Assembly: GCA_002440845.1 (NCBI GenBank)
Contig: DJVL01000035.1
Span: 285-43,324, forward strand
Source: Patescibacteria group bacterium UBA6257
GTDB taxonomy: Bacteria; Patescibacteriota; Minisyncoccia; UBA6257
Reading direction: 5' to 3'
DNA: 43,040 bases
Under the pieces are notes generated by a model, which was not told the DNA's origin, made no database searches, and saw nothing but the letters and a program-made list of their open reading frames with translations. The translations under genes were made by a program, and so were the position numbers. Below, one piece after another: positions 15,883 through 24,690 of this stretch; the first letter of the stretch is position 1; each line of letters begins with the position of its first letter.

Positions 15883-16191
15883 TTATTCCTTCCCACACAA
15901 ATCATCGACAATCTCACGGCCTTTACTCAATTTTTTTAACAATAAGATATCACCTCTAATCAATGCTTTCTTTTTTGCTCTACTCCATTTTTTAATCTGA
16001 GCTTCTCGCTTTTCTACTTCTTTTCTTGTGTTATATATTTCATAATAGACAAGCTGAATATCAGAAAATTGTTTAGTATATGGCGATTCTTTACTTTGAT
16101 GTTGTAATAATCTTCTTCTGAGATTATCTGTAATCCCTATATAAAAAATCTTTTGATCGCAAAAAAGAATATACAAATACCATTGTTTCAT
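15883..16191 (-). CDS. GIY-YIG nuclease superfamily protein
   Basis: A 102-residue single-domain GIY-YIG protein. The YLYILF strand stands for GIY, IFYIGITDNLRRRLLQH carries the YIG and the conserved arginines, and the family glutamate lies further on in the EVEKREAQIKKWSRAKK stretch. Length and layout match the small YhbQ/UvrC-like family, whose cellular role is mostly unclear; relatives are nicking endonucleases in repair or mobile DNA. It lies between two inverted repeat elements and next to tRNA-Gln, separate from the core gene block, which would suit a mobile or recently acquired gene. Confidence 0.85.
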   Translation of the reverse strand: MKQWYLYILFCDQKIFYIGITDNLRRRLLQHQSKESPYTKQFSDIQLVYYEIYNTRKEVEKREAQIKKWSRAKKKALIRGDILLLKKLSKGREIVDDLCGKE

Positions 16192-16216
16192 ATTGTATTG
16201 AAGCTTAGAGTAAAGA

Positions 16217-16235
16217 CCCTGAGCTTGTCGAAGGG
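16217..16235. repeat. Right inverted repeat abutting tRNA-Gln
   Basis: CCCTGAGCTTGTCGAAGGG ends one base before the tRNA 3' end (read on the minus strand, the tRNA runs straight into CCCTTCGACAAGCTCAGGG). It is the inverted partner of 15864-15880. The 4-bp CCCT/AGGG arms could also form a weak stem after the tRNA. Confidence 0.55.
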
Positions 16236-16306
16236 CTCGGGGACAGGGATTCGAACCCCGATTTTCACGTTCAGAGCGTGACGTCCTACCATTAGACGAT
16301 CCCCGA
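16236..16306 (-). tRNA. tRNA-Gln (anticodon CUG)
   Basis: A full cloverleaf can be drawn on the minus strand: acceptor TCGGGGA/TCCCCGA with U1-A72 and discriminator G73, both typical of glutamine tRNAs. The anticodon loop is CTCTGAA (anticodon CTG at 16272-16274) and the T-loop is GGTTCGAATCC. The 3' CCA is not encoded (the next bases are CCC), so it must be added by the CCA enzyme. It marks the edge between the variable region on its left and the dense core gene block on its right. Confidence 0.93.
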
Positions 16307-16331
16307 ATTTTATTTTCCTTAACGTTTTTTC

Positions 16332-17426
16332 TTATTGCAATTCCTCGCTGATAAAAAGCTCCAGAGGCAGTGGCGGAATCGGGCTTCTTCTAATCTGATA
16401 TTGAATTTCCATCAACCTCTTTATTGCCCTTTCTAAAAAAGGAAAATCAAAATCTTGGGCTTGTTTAAATAATACCGTCATTTCATCGGCTGTAGCTTCT
16501 TCTTCTACTATTTTTCCCAAGGTTGGAGAAATTTTAATTAAAAGGATTTTTCTTAAATAACTTAATAACTCTTTGTTAAAAACCTCCAAATCAAAACCTT
16601 CGTCATAAATATTTTTTAAGAAATTAATTGCCCCTTCTTTATCTTTTTTTATTAAAAAATCAATAAATCTTCTTAGTTTCTCAAAACTCACTGTTCCCAT
16701 TAACTCCTCAACGCTCTCTTTGGTAATATGTTTATCAAATAAAACCGAAAGTTGGCCTAATAGCGATTGGGCGTCTCTCAAGCCACCCTCAGAATAAAGA
16801 GCAATTAGTTTTAAAGCTTCTTCTTCAAAGCTGATTCCTTCCTTTTGGCAAATACTAACCAGACACTTGATAATATCATTTAAACTTAGCTTTTTAAAAT
16901 CATAGCGTTGGACCCGGGAAAGAATAGTAGCTGGAAATTTATCAGGTTCAGTGGTAGCTAAAATAAAAATCACATATTCAGGCGGCTCCTCAATGGTTTT
17001 CAGCAAAGCGTTGAAAGCCTCTTTGGTAATTTGATGGGCTTCGTCAATTATAAAAATTTTATATCTGGAAAAACTTGGCGGAAATTTGATATTCTCTCTC
17101 AAGGACCTCGCGTCTTCTATGCCTCGATTGGAAGCGGCGTCTATCTCTATAAGATCCAATGAATGGCCTTGATTAATCGCCTTGCAAGAATCACACTGAC
17201 CGCATGGTTCAAATTGCCCTGCTTGGCGATTCTGACAATTCAAAGCTTTGGCTAAAATTCTGGCCACACTGGTTTTACCTGTACCTCGGGGGCCAGAAAA
17301 CAAATAAGCATGGGCAATATCGCCTCTTTTTAAAGCGTTGCTTAAAGCGTTAATGATATTTTTTTGATTAATCACTTCGCTGAAGTTTTGCGGCCGATAT
17401 TTTCGGTAAAAAACTAATTGAGCCAT
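16332..17426 (-). CDS. dnaX: DNA polymerase III gamma-type clamp-loader subunit (short form)
   Basis: A 364-residue AAA+ clamp-loader ATPase that loads the sliding clamp with delta and delta'. It shows Walker A GPRGTGKT (45-52), four zinc cysteines (C64, C75, C78, C81), DEAH (128-131), sensor 1 LATTEPDKFP and the arginine-finger SRV motif, then the DnaX collar domain to about 360. It ends there, without the tau extension that contacts polymerase and helicase, so it corresponds to gamma only. It is the first core gene after tRNA-Gln. The partner delta' (holB) lies at 32566-33480. Confidence 0.93.
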   Translation of the reverse strand: MAQLVFYRKYRPQNFSEVINQKNIINALSNALKRGDIAHAYLFSGPRGTGKTSVARILAKALNCQNRQAGQFEPCGQCDSCKAINQGHSLDLIEIDAASNRGIEDARSLRENIKFPPSFSRYKIFIIDEAHQITKEAFNALLKTIEEPPEYVIFILATTEPDKFPATILSRVQRYDFKKLSLNDIIKCLVSICQKEGISFEEEALKLIALYSEGGLRDAQSLLGQLSVLFDKHITKESVEELMGTVSFEKLRRFIDFLIKKDKEGAINFLKNIYDEGFDLEVFNKELLSYLRKILLIKISPTLGKIVEEEATADEMTVLFKQAQDFDFPFLERAIKRLMEIQYQIRRSPIPPLPLELFISEELQ

Positions 17427-17497
17427 TTATTTAAAAAACATTTTTAAACATTCAAGGTAATAGCCAAGAAGAACTAATTATAACAAAATAACAAAGA

Positions 17498-17926
17498 TTA
17501 GGAAATATTTCTGTTTGTTTCTTTAAAAACTAAATATTTATAGCCAAAAAAATTTATAAAAGTCGTGGCGAAAGCGGCAACAACGGCGCTTAAGTTAGCC
17601 CAGAGATAAGAAGAAAAACCAAAAAATGGACCCTCATTAACCAACAAAGTAGCCAAAGAAACATTAAGGCAAAAGGAAATAAAGCTTATCAGAAAAAATT
17701 TAGAAAATTCGTTTCCGGTAAAAGCATTTTTTTTCTGAAAAGTCCAATTTTTGTTTAGAAAATAACTGTTAACCACTGCCAAAGAAAAAGAAATTGCTTT
17801 AAACAAAGCATAAGGCCAGCCTTTTTCTATCCCGGAAAAAAACATCAAAATATTTAAAACTCCAAAATCTATAAGAGTATTAATTGCTCCAATAAAGAGA
17901 AACTTTAAAAAAGTAATAAAAAACAT
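17498..17926 (-). CDS. GtrA family membrane protein
   Basis: A 142-residue protein with four membrane segments and the GtrA signature: FLFIGAINTLIDFGVLNIL at the start, then NSYFLNKNWTFQKK. GtrA-like proteins are thought to help move polyprenyl-linked sugars across the membrane for glycan or cell-wall decoration. It begins 3 bases after the stop of the conjugation-type ATPase gene and probably shares its transcript. Whether there is a functional link is unknown. No glycosyltransferase gene is adjacent. Confidence 0.85.
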   Translation of the reverse strand: MFFITFLKFLFIGAINTLIDFGVLNILMFFSGIEKGWPYALFKAISFSLAVVNSYFLNKNWTFQKKNAFTGNEFSKFFLISFISFCLNVSLATLLVNEGPFFGFSSYLWANLSAVVAAFATTFINFFGYKYLVFKETNRNIS

Positions 17927-17929
17927 AAA

Positions 17930-20326
17930 TTAAACTTTAGGAAGTTCCTGATACCTTTCCCTGATCTCTTTTTCCACCTCCTGACGCAAACGGCAGTATC
18001 GGAAAGAAGAAAGGTTTTTTAAAGCAAGAATTTTTGCCGAATCTGTTTTTGGCGGCGGAATGAGCCTTAAACTAAAAGCCCGGCTGGTTTCGCCAGAAGT
18101 AATCATTTTTACATAAGCGTTAAAATTATCCAGATTGAGCAAATCATAAGCGCTAAAAACCGGCTCAAAGTATTTCGCCAAAACGCTGCCGTCTTCATTG
18201 CCTACCCTAAAAGCGATTATAGTTCCCGCATTGCCGAAAATTGATTTTAAAATTGATTCTTTTAGCTGTCCTAAAAATTGATTGGCTACAACCAAATTAA
18301 GATGATATTTCCTTGCTTCGGAAAAAATTGTTCCAATGGTATCAGTGGTTATATTCTGAAACTCGTCAATATAAAGATAAAAATCTTTTCTTTGCTCTTC
18401 AGGCATTTCCACCCGGGAAAAAGCCGCCATTAAGACTTTTCCCACAACTATCATTCCCAAAAGATAGCTATTGGTGTCGCCAAGCAAACCCTTGGAAAGA
18501 TTGACAATCAAAATTTTGTTGTCATCCATTATCTTCCTAAAATCTACTGAGGAATGCTTCTGACCAACAATGGGACGAATTAAATCATTAGCCAGAAAAG
18601 GATTCATTTTTGAGTTAATATAAGGAGCGATATTGGCTAAAGCCATTTCTCCACCGGCTTTCTCTGCTTCTTTTTCCCAAAATTCATTAACCATAGGGTC
18701 GGAGTTTTTGGCCAATAGTGATTTTCTGAAACTCGGGTTAATTAAAACCCGGGGAATATCATTTAAAGTATGGGTTTCTTCCTCGTCGTTGAGCAAAAGC
18801 AAAAGGGTGTTTCTAAAGTATTGTTCAAAAACAGGACCACCAGTGGTCTTTAAATCATAAATTTTATTAAAAATTTCCAAAAGTTCGTTAGTAACAAAAG
18901 ATTTTTGAAAGGGATAATGCTTGTCCCATTCCAGCATATTCAAACCAAAAGATCTTTCAAAATCCCCGGGATTGAAATATATTAAATCATTCTCCCGATT
19001 TTTAGGAATAAAACCTATTAGTTCTTCTGCCACATCACCATGAGGATCAATAAAACAAACTCCTTTCCCTCTCTCCATATCCTGAATAATCATATTTTTC
19101 ATCAACGAAGTCTTGCCAGTGCCTGTCTGGCCTATGATATAAATATGTCTCCGACGGTCTTCATCTAAAATCTTCACCTCCTTTTTTTCACCTCGAAAAA
19201 AATTAATCCCTAAAACAATCCCTTCTTTTTTTTGGCCTAAGTCAAAAGGAATAAAAGGGGCGCTTTTGGCTTTAAGCCATTTAATTCTAGGATTATCCAA
19301 AAACGGATGAGGGAAATGGAATAAAGAAGAAACTTCGGCGCTATTTAAAATTATAGCTTCTTTTTGCTTGAAATTTCTAAAAGAAAAATCATAAATTGCC
19401 TGTTTTATTTTCCTTTTTTGCTTATTTCTTTTTAAGATAAAGCTGTTGCCTAAAGGATCGGAAAACGGATTTAAAGCGCTTTCCAAATGATATAAAAGTT
19501 CTTCCGCTCTTTCCAGAGTATAAGCTGAAGCCAGCAGCCTAATATTTACCAAAAAAGATGGATGTTTAACTTTTTCTTCAATTAACTTAATTAAGTTCTC
19601 GTCAACTTCTTTATTTTTTTTGTCCATTCCGTCTTGATTTTCTTTTAAAGCGGCTTGAGGAGAAAGAAAATCTTTCCAGCGCAAAGAAGGGGTTAGAGGG
19701 ATATCTTTTAAGCTTTTCCCTTCTGATAAAAATTGACGGACTTTTGAGATATCAACTCTTAAACCTGCCTGATATGGTTTTAGAACTAATTGCAAAGCCA
19801 TACCCTCGCCAGAAACGGCGATTTTGGTAAAAGCGTTGACAATAACTGATAAAGGGTCCTGACTAAAGGATTTTAAATTTTTTAGCGGCAACAGGGGTGA
19901 ATTTTTTAAAAAAGCAGATGAAGAAGCCACCAATCCTTCAGGAGAAAAAATTGTATAATCGTTTACAGGTTCTATCTGACTATCGGGAAAGAAAGAAGAC
20001 AAAGTTTTTTCAAAAAACTGGGCGTCTTTTTTAGGAAAAGCAACGTAAAAAAATATCTCTGGAGAATTATTGGGAACAGCTATTTCTAAAATAATCTCTT
20101 TCTTGTAATTGCTGAAAGTTTCAAGAAATTGTTCAAAATTGGAAACAAAATCAAGAAATGATTTTTTTTGTTCAGTCTCAGAATGCGGCAGTTCGCGAGG
20201 CGAACTTATTAAAAACAATTGGTAATCTAAGCTTCTTTTTATCTCACTCTTAAAACCTCCTTTCTTTAAAAAAACAGAGAGAACAAAAATCAAAATCAAA
20301 AAAAATAAAAGAAGAAAAAATAACAT
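17930..20326 (-). CDS. Membrane-anchored TraD/VirB4-like (conjugation-type) ATPase
   Basis: A 798-residue protein. An N-terminal membrane helix (2-20) is followed by a ~350-residue domain and then a FtsK/TraD/VirB4-type motor. The motor has Walker A GQTGTGKTS (399-407), FIDPHGD just after (426-431), LIYFNPGD, and a Walker B region YLYIDEFQNI near residue 660, followed by FSEARKYHLNLVVANQ. ATPases of this type are associated with type IV secretion or pilus systems and are frequent in Patescibacteria. No other type IV component is in this window, so its task (DNA transfer, pilus, or surface assembly) is open. It is cotranscribed with a 133-residue coiled-coil protein upstream and GtrA downstream. 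Confidence 0.8.
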   Translation of the reverse strand: MLFFLLLFFLILIFVLSVFLKKGGFKSEIKRSLDYQLFLISSPRELPHSETEQKKSFLDFVSNFEQFLETFSNYKKEIILEIAVPNNSPEIFFYVAFPKKDAQFFEKTLSSFFPDSQIEPVNDYTIFSPEGLVASSSAFLKNSPLLPLKNLKSFSQDPLSVIVNAFTKIAVSGEGMALQLVLKPYQAGLRVDISKVRQFLSEGKSLKDIPLTPSLRWKDFLSPQAALKENQDGMDKKNKEVDENLIKLIEEKVKHPSFLVNIRLLASAYTLERAEELLYHLESALNPFSDPLGNSFILKRNKQKRKIKQAIYDFSFRNFKQKEAIILNSAEVSSLFHFPHPFLDNPRIKWLKAKSAPFIPFDLGQKKEGIVLGINFFRGEKKEVKILDEDRRRHIYIIGQTGTGKTSLMKNMIIQDMERGKGVCFIDPHGDVAEELIGFIPKNRENDLIYFNPGDFERSFGLNMLEWDKHYPFQKSFVTNELLEIFNKIYDLKTTGGPVFEQYFRNTLLLLLNDEEETHTLNDIPRVLINPSFRKSLLAKNSDPMVNEFWEKEAEKAGGEMALANIAPYINSKMNPFLANDLIRPIVGQKHSSVDFRKIMDDNKILIVNLSKGLLGDTNSYLLGMIVVGKVLMAAFSRVEMPEEQRKDFYLYIDEFQNITTDTIGTIFSEARKYHLNLVVANQFLGQLKESILKSIFGNAGTIIAFRVGNEDGSVLAKYFEPVFSAYDLLNLDNFNAYVKMITSGETSRAFSLRLIPPPKTDSAKILALKNLSSFRYCRLRQEVEKEIRERYQELPKV

Positions 20327-20345
20327 TAATTTTTATGCTTATTTC

Positions 20346-20747
20346 CTATATTAATTTTCTTTCTTTCAGGGCTTGGTAATATTTATCTGCCAAAGTATCT
20401 CTCAGCTTATCAATTAAAAAAGCGTTGCTTGTTTTTAAAGCAACGGTTACTGCTTTAACAATGCCTTCTTTAAAAGCCATCTCGGTTAATTCTTTTACCT
20501 TCGCGTCTTCAGAAAAATCATCTGTCTGATTCTGCCGTTCTAATTTATTTCTTCCTTCTTCAAAATTTAAAACGCTAACCGGAGGCAGGTTTCTAAAGGA
20601 ATCCTCTATTTTCTCCCCTATCGCTTCTATCAATAATTCTTTTTTCTCCGGGACAGACAAACTCTCCTGCTTTAATTGTTCTTCCTTCGCCTCAATCCTT
20701 TCTTTGAGAAATTTTATTTCTTTCTCTCCCTTTGATTGGTCTAACAT
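20346..20747 (-). CDS. Small coiled-coil protein preceding the conjugation-type ATPase
   Basis: A 133-residue soluble protein, not recognised. It is strongly charged and helical: a coiled coil in about 5-45 (KEIKFLKERIEAKEEQL) and a second helical part (about 85-130, KELTEMAFKEGIVKAVTVALK then LIDKLRDTLADKYYQALKERK). No cysteines, signal or membrane segment. It ends 19 bases before the ATPase start on the same strand, so it is a probable accessory or partner of that ATPase. It is intact from an ATG. Confidence 0.7.
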   Translation of the reverse strand: MLDQSKGEKEIKFLKERIEAKEEQLKQESLSVPEKKELLIEAIGEKIEDSFRNLPPVSVLNFEEGRNKLERQNQTDDFSEDAKVKELTEMAFKEGIVKAVTVALKTSNAFLIDKLRDTLADKYYQALKERKLI

Positions 20748-20795
20748 TTTATTTCTTTATATAAAAAGATAACTCAACTATTATAACAAAAATCG

Positions 20796-21632
20796 TTAAT
20801 TCCGTAAACGATAATAAACTTTAGGCAAATAACGACAATCTATATATTCTAAAAGATTAAACTGATTTTTTATTGTTTGGATTTTTAATTCTTTGATAAT
20901 TTTCATTATCTCGGAAAAATCATCGGTAAAACTGCAAAGGATATAAAATTTTTCTTTGGTGATAATTTTAATTTCAGAAACTCCATCTTTTTTTATTTCA
21001 AAAAAATCAAGGGAAAAAGGAGAATCTGCGCTGTTTGTCATAAGGACTATTTCTTTCAACTTTCCCACTTCTTCCGCTGTTAAAACTTTCTCTCCCAAAG
21101 CCATAGCTTTGGAAGAAATCCATATTATTTTTTTTACCGCTGAATTATTTTCCTCTTCTTCTTCAAATTTTTTAAAAATAATGCCGTCTTTATCAAGACA
21201 ATAGCAAAAATTATTCTCCCGGCATAAAATAAAAGCAGTTTCCCGGGGCTTAATATTCAAAAATAAAAACCCGTTTCTAACATCTAACCTAACATTGATT
21301 TTCTCTATCTCCGGATATTGTTTTAAAAGAAATGCTGATAATCTATCCGGCTGAAGAAAAATATAATTTTTATAATTTTCTTTTAAAGAAGGGAAAAAAT
21401 TTACGACGAAAGAGGGTAAAAAAAACTTATTATTTTTTTTAAAATAAGCTTCCACTTGGCTGTTGATTTTCTGGCTGTCAAAGCCATCAATAATGATTTT
21501 TTTTACTTGAAAAAATGAAGAAAGAAAAAGAATCCAATAAACAAAGATAAAAACAAAAATGATAAAAAACACTATAAAAAAAATTTTTATCCTAAAATGT
21601 TGGATTTTTTTAGCGCGACGGCTCTTTTTCAT
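20796..21632 (-). CDS. ftsQ: FtsQ/DivIB-like cell-division protein
   Basis: A 278-residue single-pass membrane protein with a basic cytoplasmic N-terminus, a membrane segment (about 15-38) and an extracytoplasmic part. The latter starts with a POTRA-like strand FFQVKKIIIDG (40-50), then a beta domain with KPRETAF, CYCLDKDGIIF and a final EYIDCRYLPKVYYR. This is the FtsQ/DivIB order, where the last strands contact FtsB/FtsL. Sequence identity in this family is low, so the call rests on topology and those landmarks. Wall-synthesis genes are nearby (murA, murB, PBP2). Confidence 0.75.
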   Translation of the reverse strand: MKKSRRAKKIQHFRIKIFFIVFFIIFVFIFVYWILFLSSFFQVKKIIIDGFDSQKINSQVEAYFKKNNKFFLPSFVVNFFPSLKENYKNYIFLQPDRLSAFLLKQYPEIEKINVRLDVRNGFLFLNIKPRETAFILCRENNFCYCLDKDGIIFKKFEEEEENNSAVKKIIWISSKAMALGEKVLTAEEVGKLKEIVLMTNSADSPFSLDFFEIKKDGVSEIKIITKEKFYILCSFTDDFSEIMKIIKELKIQTIKNQFNLLEYIDCRYLPKVYYRLRN

Positions 21633-21659
21633 TTGATTCCTGCTTTTTTGATTTAAAAA

Positions 21660-22940
21660 TTACCTCTTTAAACTAGGAATTATTTTTATGCCTCCGGTAT
21701 AACGCCAGAGGACTTTAGGAATTTTTATTTTTCCTTCTTTGGTCTGATAATTCTCAATAATGGCAATAATTGCCCTTCCCATTGCCAAAGCCGTGCCGTT
21801 TAAAGTATGAACGTACTCTTTTCCCCCTTTTTCATTTTTAAATTTAATATTTAATCTTCTTGCCTGAAAATCAGTGCAATTAGAAGTAGAATGAGTTTCC
21901 CGATATTCTCCTTTCCCGTTATTCTGGCCGGGCAACCAAGCTTCAATATCGTATTTAGCAGCCGCCGGGTCTCCTAAGTCGCCGGAGCAAATTAATAAAA
22001 CCCTGTAAGGAATACCTAAATTTTTCATTATTTCCTCTTCCAAAGAAAGCAGAAACTCGTGTTCTTTTTGAGAATCTTCCGGCCGGGAAAAACTAAACAT
22101 TTCTGCTTTATCAAATTGGTGAACCCGAAGAATGCCTTTTGTGTCTTTTCCGTAAGAGCCTGCTTCCCGTCTAAAGCAGGAAGAAAAACCAAGATAACGC
22201 TTAGGCAGTTCTTCTTTTTCAAAGGTCTCATCAAGGTGCATAGAACCGATAATTTGCTCAGCTGTACCAATCAAATATAACTCGTCTTTTTCTAAAGAAT
22301 AAACTTCCTCTTTACCTCTGTCTAAATATCCCATTCCCCAGAAGGGAAAATGTTTTATTAAAACCGGAGGAATAATCGGTGTAAAACCTTTTTTAATAAG
22401 CTTTTCAAAAAGAAAACACAACAAAGCTGATTCCAAAAGAGCGGCTTCCCTTTTAAGAAAGCCAAATCTGGAACCTGAAGTTTTCGCCGCCCGCTTGGTA
22501 TCAATAATATCCAACTCTTCAGCCAAAGTAAGATAATCTTTTGGGATAAAATTAAAAACCGGTTTTACTCCTTCTTCTCTTAAAACAATATTTTCCGATT
22601 CGTCTTTTCCTTCAGGAACTGAGGTTAAAGGCAAATTAGGAATAAGAGACAAGGAATCTTTCCATTCCCTTTCTATCGCTTCCAGTTCTTCTCCCTTTTC
22701 TGTCAAAAAAGCTTTTGCTTCTTTTAAAGCTTCAAGAATTGCTTCTTTGTTTCCCGCCAAAGACATTTTCTTTTCTGCGGCATTTTTTTTTGCCCTAATG
22801 TTTTCTATCTCTTGAAGCAACCTTCTCTTTTTTAAATCCAATTCTAAAAATTTATCAATGATTGAAGGGTCTGTCCCTTTTTTTCTTATTCCCTCTTTGA
22901 CTAAATTCGGTTGTTCTCTTATAAGTTTGACATCTATCAT
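21660..22940 (-). CDS. serS: Seryl-tRNA synthetase
   Basis: A 426-residue class II synthetase that charges tRNA-Ser (and tRNA-Sec where present). The N-terminal long antiparallel coiled coil (about 28-105) that grips the tRNA is visible. Motif 2 is CFRREAGSYGKDTKGILRVHQF, motif 3 lies in the GTALAMGRAIIAIIENYQ stretch, and STSNCTDFQARR is the conserved serine-site region. Length is normal. It is followed by ftsQ-like on the same strand and preceded by lysS with a 36-base gap. Confidence 0.96.
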   Translation of the reverse strand: MIDVKLIREQPNLVKEGIRKKGTDPSIIDKFLELDLKKRRLLQEIENIRAKKNAAEKKMSLAGNKEAILEALKEAKAFLTEKGEELEAIEREWKDSLSLIPNLPLTSVPEGKDESENIVLREEGVKPVFNFIPKDYLTLAEELDIIDTKRAAKTSGSRFGFLKREAALLESALLCFLFEKLIKKGFTPIIPPVLIKHFPFWGMGYLDRGKEEVYSLEKDELYLIGTAEQIIGSMHLDETFEKEELPKRYLGFSSCFRREAGSYGKDTKGILRVHQFDKAEMFSFSRPEDSQKEHEFLLSLEEEIMKNLGIPYRVLLICSGDLGDPAAAKYDIEAWLPGQNNGKGEYRETHSTSNCTDFQARRLNIKFKNEKGGKEYVHTLNGTALAMGRAIIAIIENYQTKEGKIKIPKVLWRYTGGIKIIPSLKR

Positions 22941-22976
22941 AAAAAATAATTTTTAATTTTGTAATTTTAAATTATT

Positions 22977-24422
22977 TTAAGCGTCCTGTCGTGGTTTCAT
23001 AAAAGGGAAGAGAATAACTTCCTTTAAGACAGGAGCTTTGGTCAAGACAGCGACTAATCTGTCAATCCCTATGCCCAAACCTGCTGTTGGCGGCATTCCG
23101 TATTCTAAAGCTTCAATAAAATCATTATCCAAAGGATGAGCTTCTAAATCCCCTTTCTTCCCCATAAGGGCTTGGCTTTTAAACCTTTCTTTTTGGTCCA
23201 AAGGATCATTAAGCTCAGAAAAACCATTTACCAACTCCCAACCATCAATAATCAATTGGAAACGAGCTGTTTTGGTCGGATCATCCTCTTTTTTCTTGGC
23301 TAAAGGCGAGATATCCAAGGGTTGGTCAATAAGAAAAAGAGGCCCTTTAATATCTTTCCTTAATTTTTTCAAAATCGCATCGGCAATTTTTGCCACGGAA
23401 TCGTTTTCATTAATTGTCGCTTTTAAAATTTTAGCTTTTTCTTCCCATTTTTCTTTTGAATCAGAAAGTTTTAATCCGGTTTTACTCTTCAAAAAATTCT
23501 CAAAAGAAATTATTTCCCATTTTTTATTAAGCCAACTTGCGCTCCCTAAATCTTTTTTGAAGCTTTTAGCCAAAAATTTTATCAAATTTTCCACTAATTT
23601 CATTAAATCTTCCCTTGATTTATAGGCGCTATAAAGCTCCAAAAGGGTAAATTCCGGGTTGTGCTCTCTGTCAAGCCCTTCGTTGCGAAAACATTTTCCT
23701 ATTTCATAAATATTTTCCCAACCGCCGACAATTAATCTTTTTAAATATAATTCCGGCGCTATCCTTAAAAAAACTTTTAGGTTTAAAGCCTCTAATTTAG
23801 TAACAAAGGGCCGGGCGTTGGCGCCTCCGTAAATCGGTTGAAGAATTGGAGTTTCTACTTCTAAATAACCTTTTTGATTAAGAAAATCTCTAATAGCAGA
23901 AATAATTTTTGAGCGAAAAATAAATCGTTTATTCACTTCTTCGTTTTCTAAAAGGTCAAGGTAGCGGCGGCGATATCTTTCCTCAACATCCTCTAAGCCA
24001 AACCAAGATTTTGGCAAAGGCCTCAAATTTTTGGCAGCCATTTTAAAAGTATGAACCTCCAAAGTCTTTTCGCCTTTTTTGGTCTTAAAAAGAATTCCCT
24101 TTGCTTCTATAAAATCCCCGACATCAAAAAATTTTTCAAAAAAATCCATTCCCTTCTTCCCTAACACGTCTTTTTTTAAAAGAGCCTGAATTTTATCCGA
24201 GCCATCTTTCAAATCAAAAAAAATAGCACCGCCATGACCTCTAATTGCTAAAATCCTTCCCGCCAAAGTTATTTTCTTTTTTGAAAGCGACCAAGAAGAA
24301 AAACTGGCAATAGTTTCTTTAATAGAAAATTGGCGGGAAATTTTTTCTGGGTAAGGATTAATACCAAGCTTTTTAAGTTCTCTTAATTTTTTAATTCGCT
24401 CTTTGATAATATCTTCTAACAT
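22977..24422 (-). CDS. lysS: Lysyl-tRNA synthetase (class II)
   Basis: A 481-residue class II LysRS with an OB-fold anticodon-binding domain (about 50-145, LAGRILAIRGHGG then FFDLKDGSDKIQ) and a catalytic domain. Motif 1 is around FLNQKGYLEVETPILQP, motif 2 in CFRNEGLDREHNPEFTLLE, and motif 3 is GLGIGIDRLVAVL near the C-terminus. Length is slightly short but normal. Its upstream side is occupied by tandem repeats shared with the greA 3' end, so it may be transcribed through these from greA. Confidence 0.96.
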   Translation of the reverse strand: MLEDIIKERIKKLRELKKLGINPYPEKISRQFSIKETIASFSSWSLSKKKITLAGRILAIRGHGGAIFFDLKDGSDKIQALLKKDVLGKKGMDFFEKFFDVGDFIEAKGILFKTKKGEKTLEVHTFKMAAKNLRPLPKSWFGLEDVEERYRRRYLDLLENEEVNKRFIFRSKIISAIRDFLNQKGYLEVETPILQPIYGGANARPFVTKLEALNLKVFLRIAPELYLKRLIVGGWENIYEIGKCFRNEGLDREHNPEFTLLELYSAYKSREDLMKLVENLIKFLAKSFKKDLGSASWLNKKWEIISFENFLKSKTGLKLSDSKEKWEEKAKILKATINENDSVAKIADAILKKLRKDIKGPLFLIDQPLDISPLAKKKEDDPTKTARFQLIIDGWELVNGFSELNDPLDQKERFKSQALMGKKGDLEAHPLDNDFIEALEYGMPPTAGLGIGIDRLVAVLTKAPVLKEVILFPFMKPRQDA

Positions 24423-24433
24423 ATAATTTACGA

Positions 24434-24524
24434 TTGTAGATTGAAATTCGCAGAAACTCGTAGAAATTTATTGAAATTCCTTGTATTTTTATTGTATTTC
24501 TATGAATTTCTATTGAATATCCAA
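24434..24524. repeat. Dispersed intergenic repeat, copy 1
   Basis: Built from TTGAAATTC, TAGAAATTTATTGAAATT and TATTTCTATGAATTTCTAT pieces that are near-complementary and can fold back. Related stretches lie at 35905-35987 and 41793-41870, also between genes. Confidence 0.5.
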
Positions 24525-24538
24525 TATTTTAATATTTT

Positions 24539-24690
24539 ACCGAGCAAAGCAAGTGGAAAATTCAAGATATGTTTAATATCTTAATATTTTACCGAGCGAA
24601 GCGAGGGAAAATTCAAGATATGTTTAATATCTTATATTTTACCGAGCAAAGCGAGGGAAAATTCAAGATATACTCAATATCTTATATTTT
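24539..24690. repeat. Three tandem ~50-bp repeats derived from the greA 3' end
   Basis: Units begin ACCGAGC at 24539, 24591 and 24641 (periods 52 and 50). Each contains GAAAATTCAAGATAT, a short spacer and ATATCTTA, an inverted pair able to form a 7-bp hairpin. The last unit contains the end of greA itself: the coding tail and TGA stop (24663) lie in the repeat sequence. The others are therefore extra copies of the gene's 3' tail placed downstream of it. Confidence 0.8.

Noticed and set aside
24539..24690. Tandem units considered as a CRISPR array
   Set aside because: The units are contiguous near-identical copies without unique spacers, and no cas genes are present.
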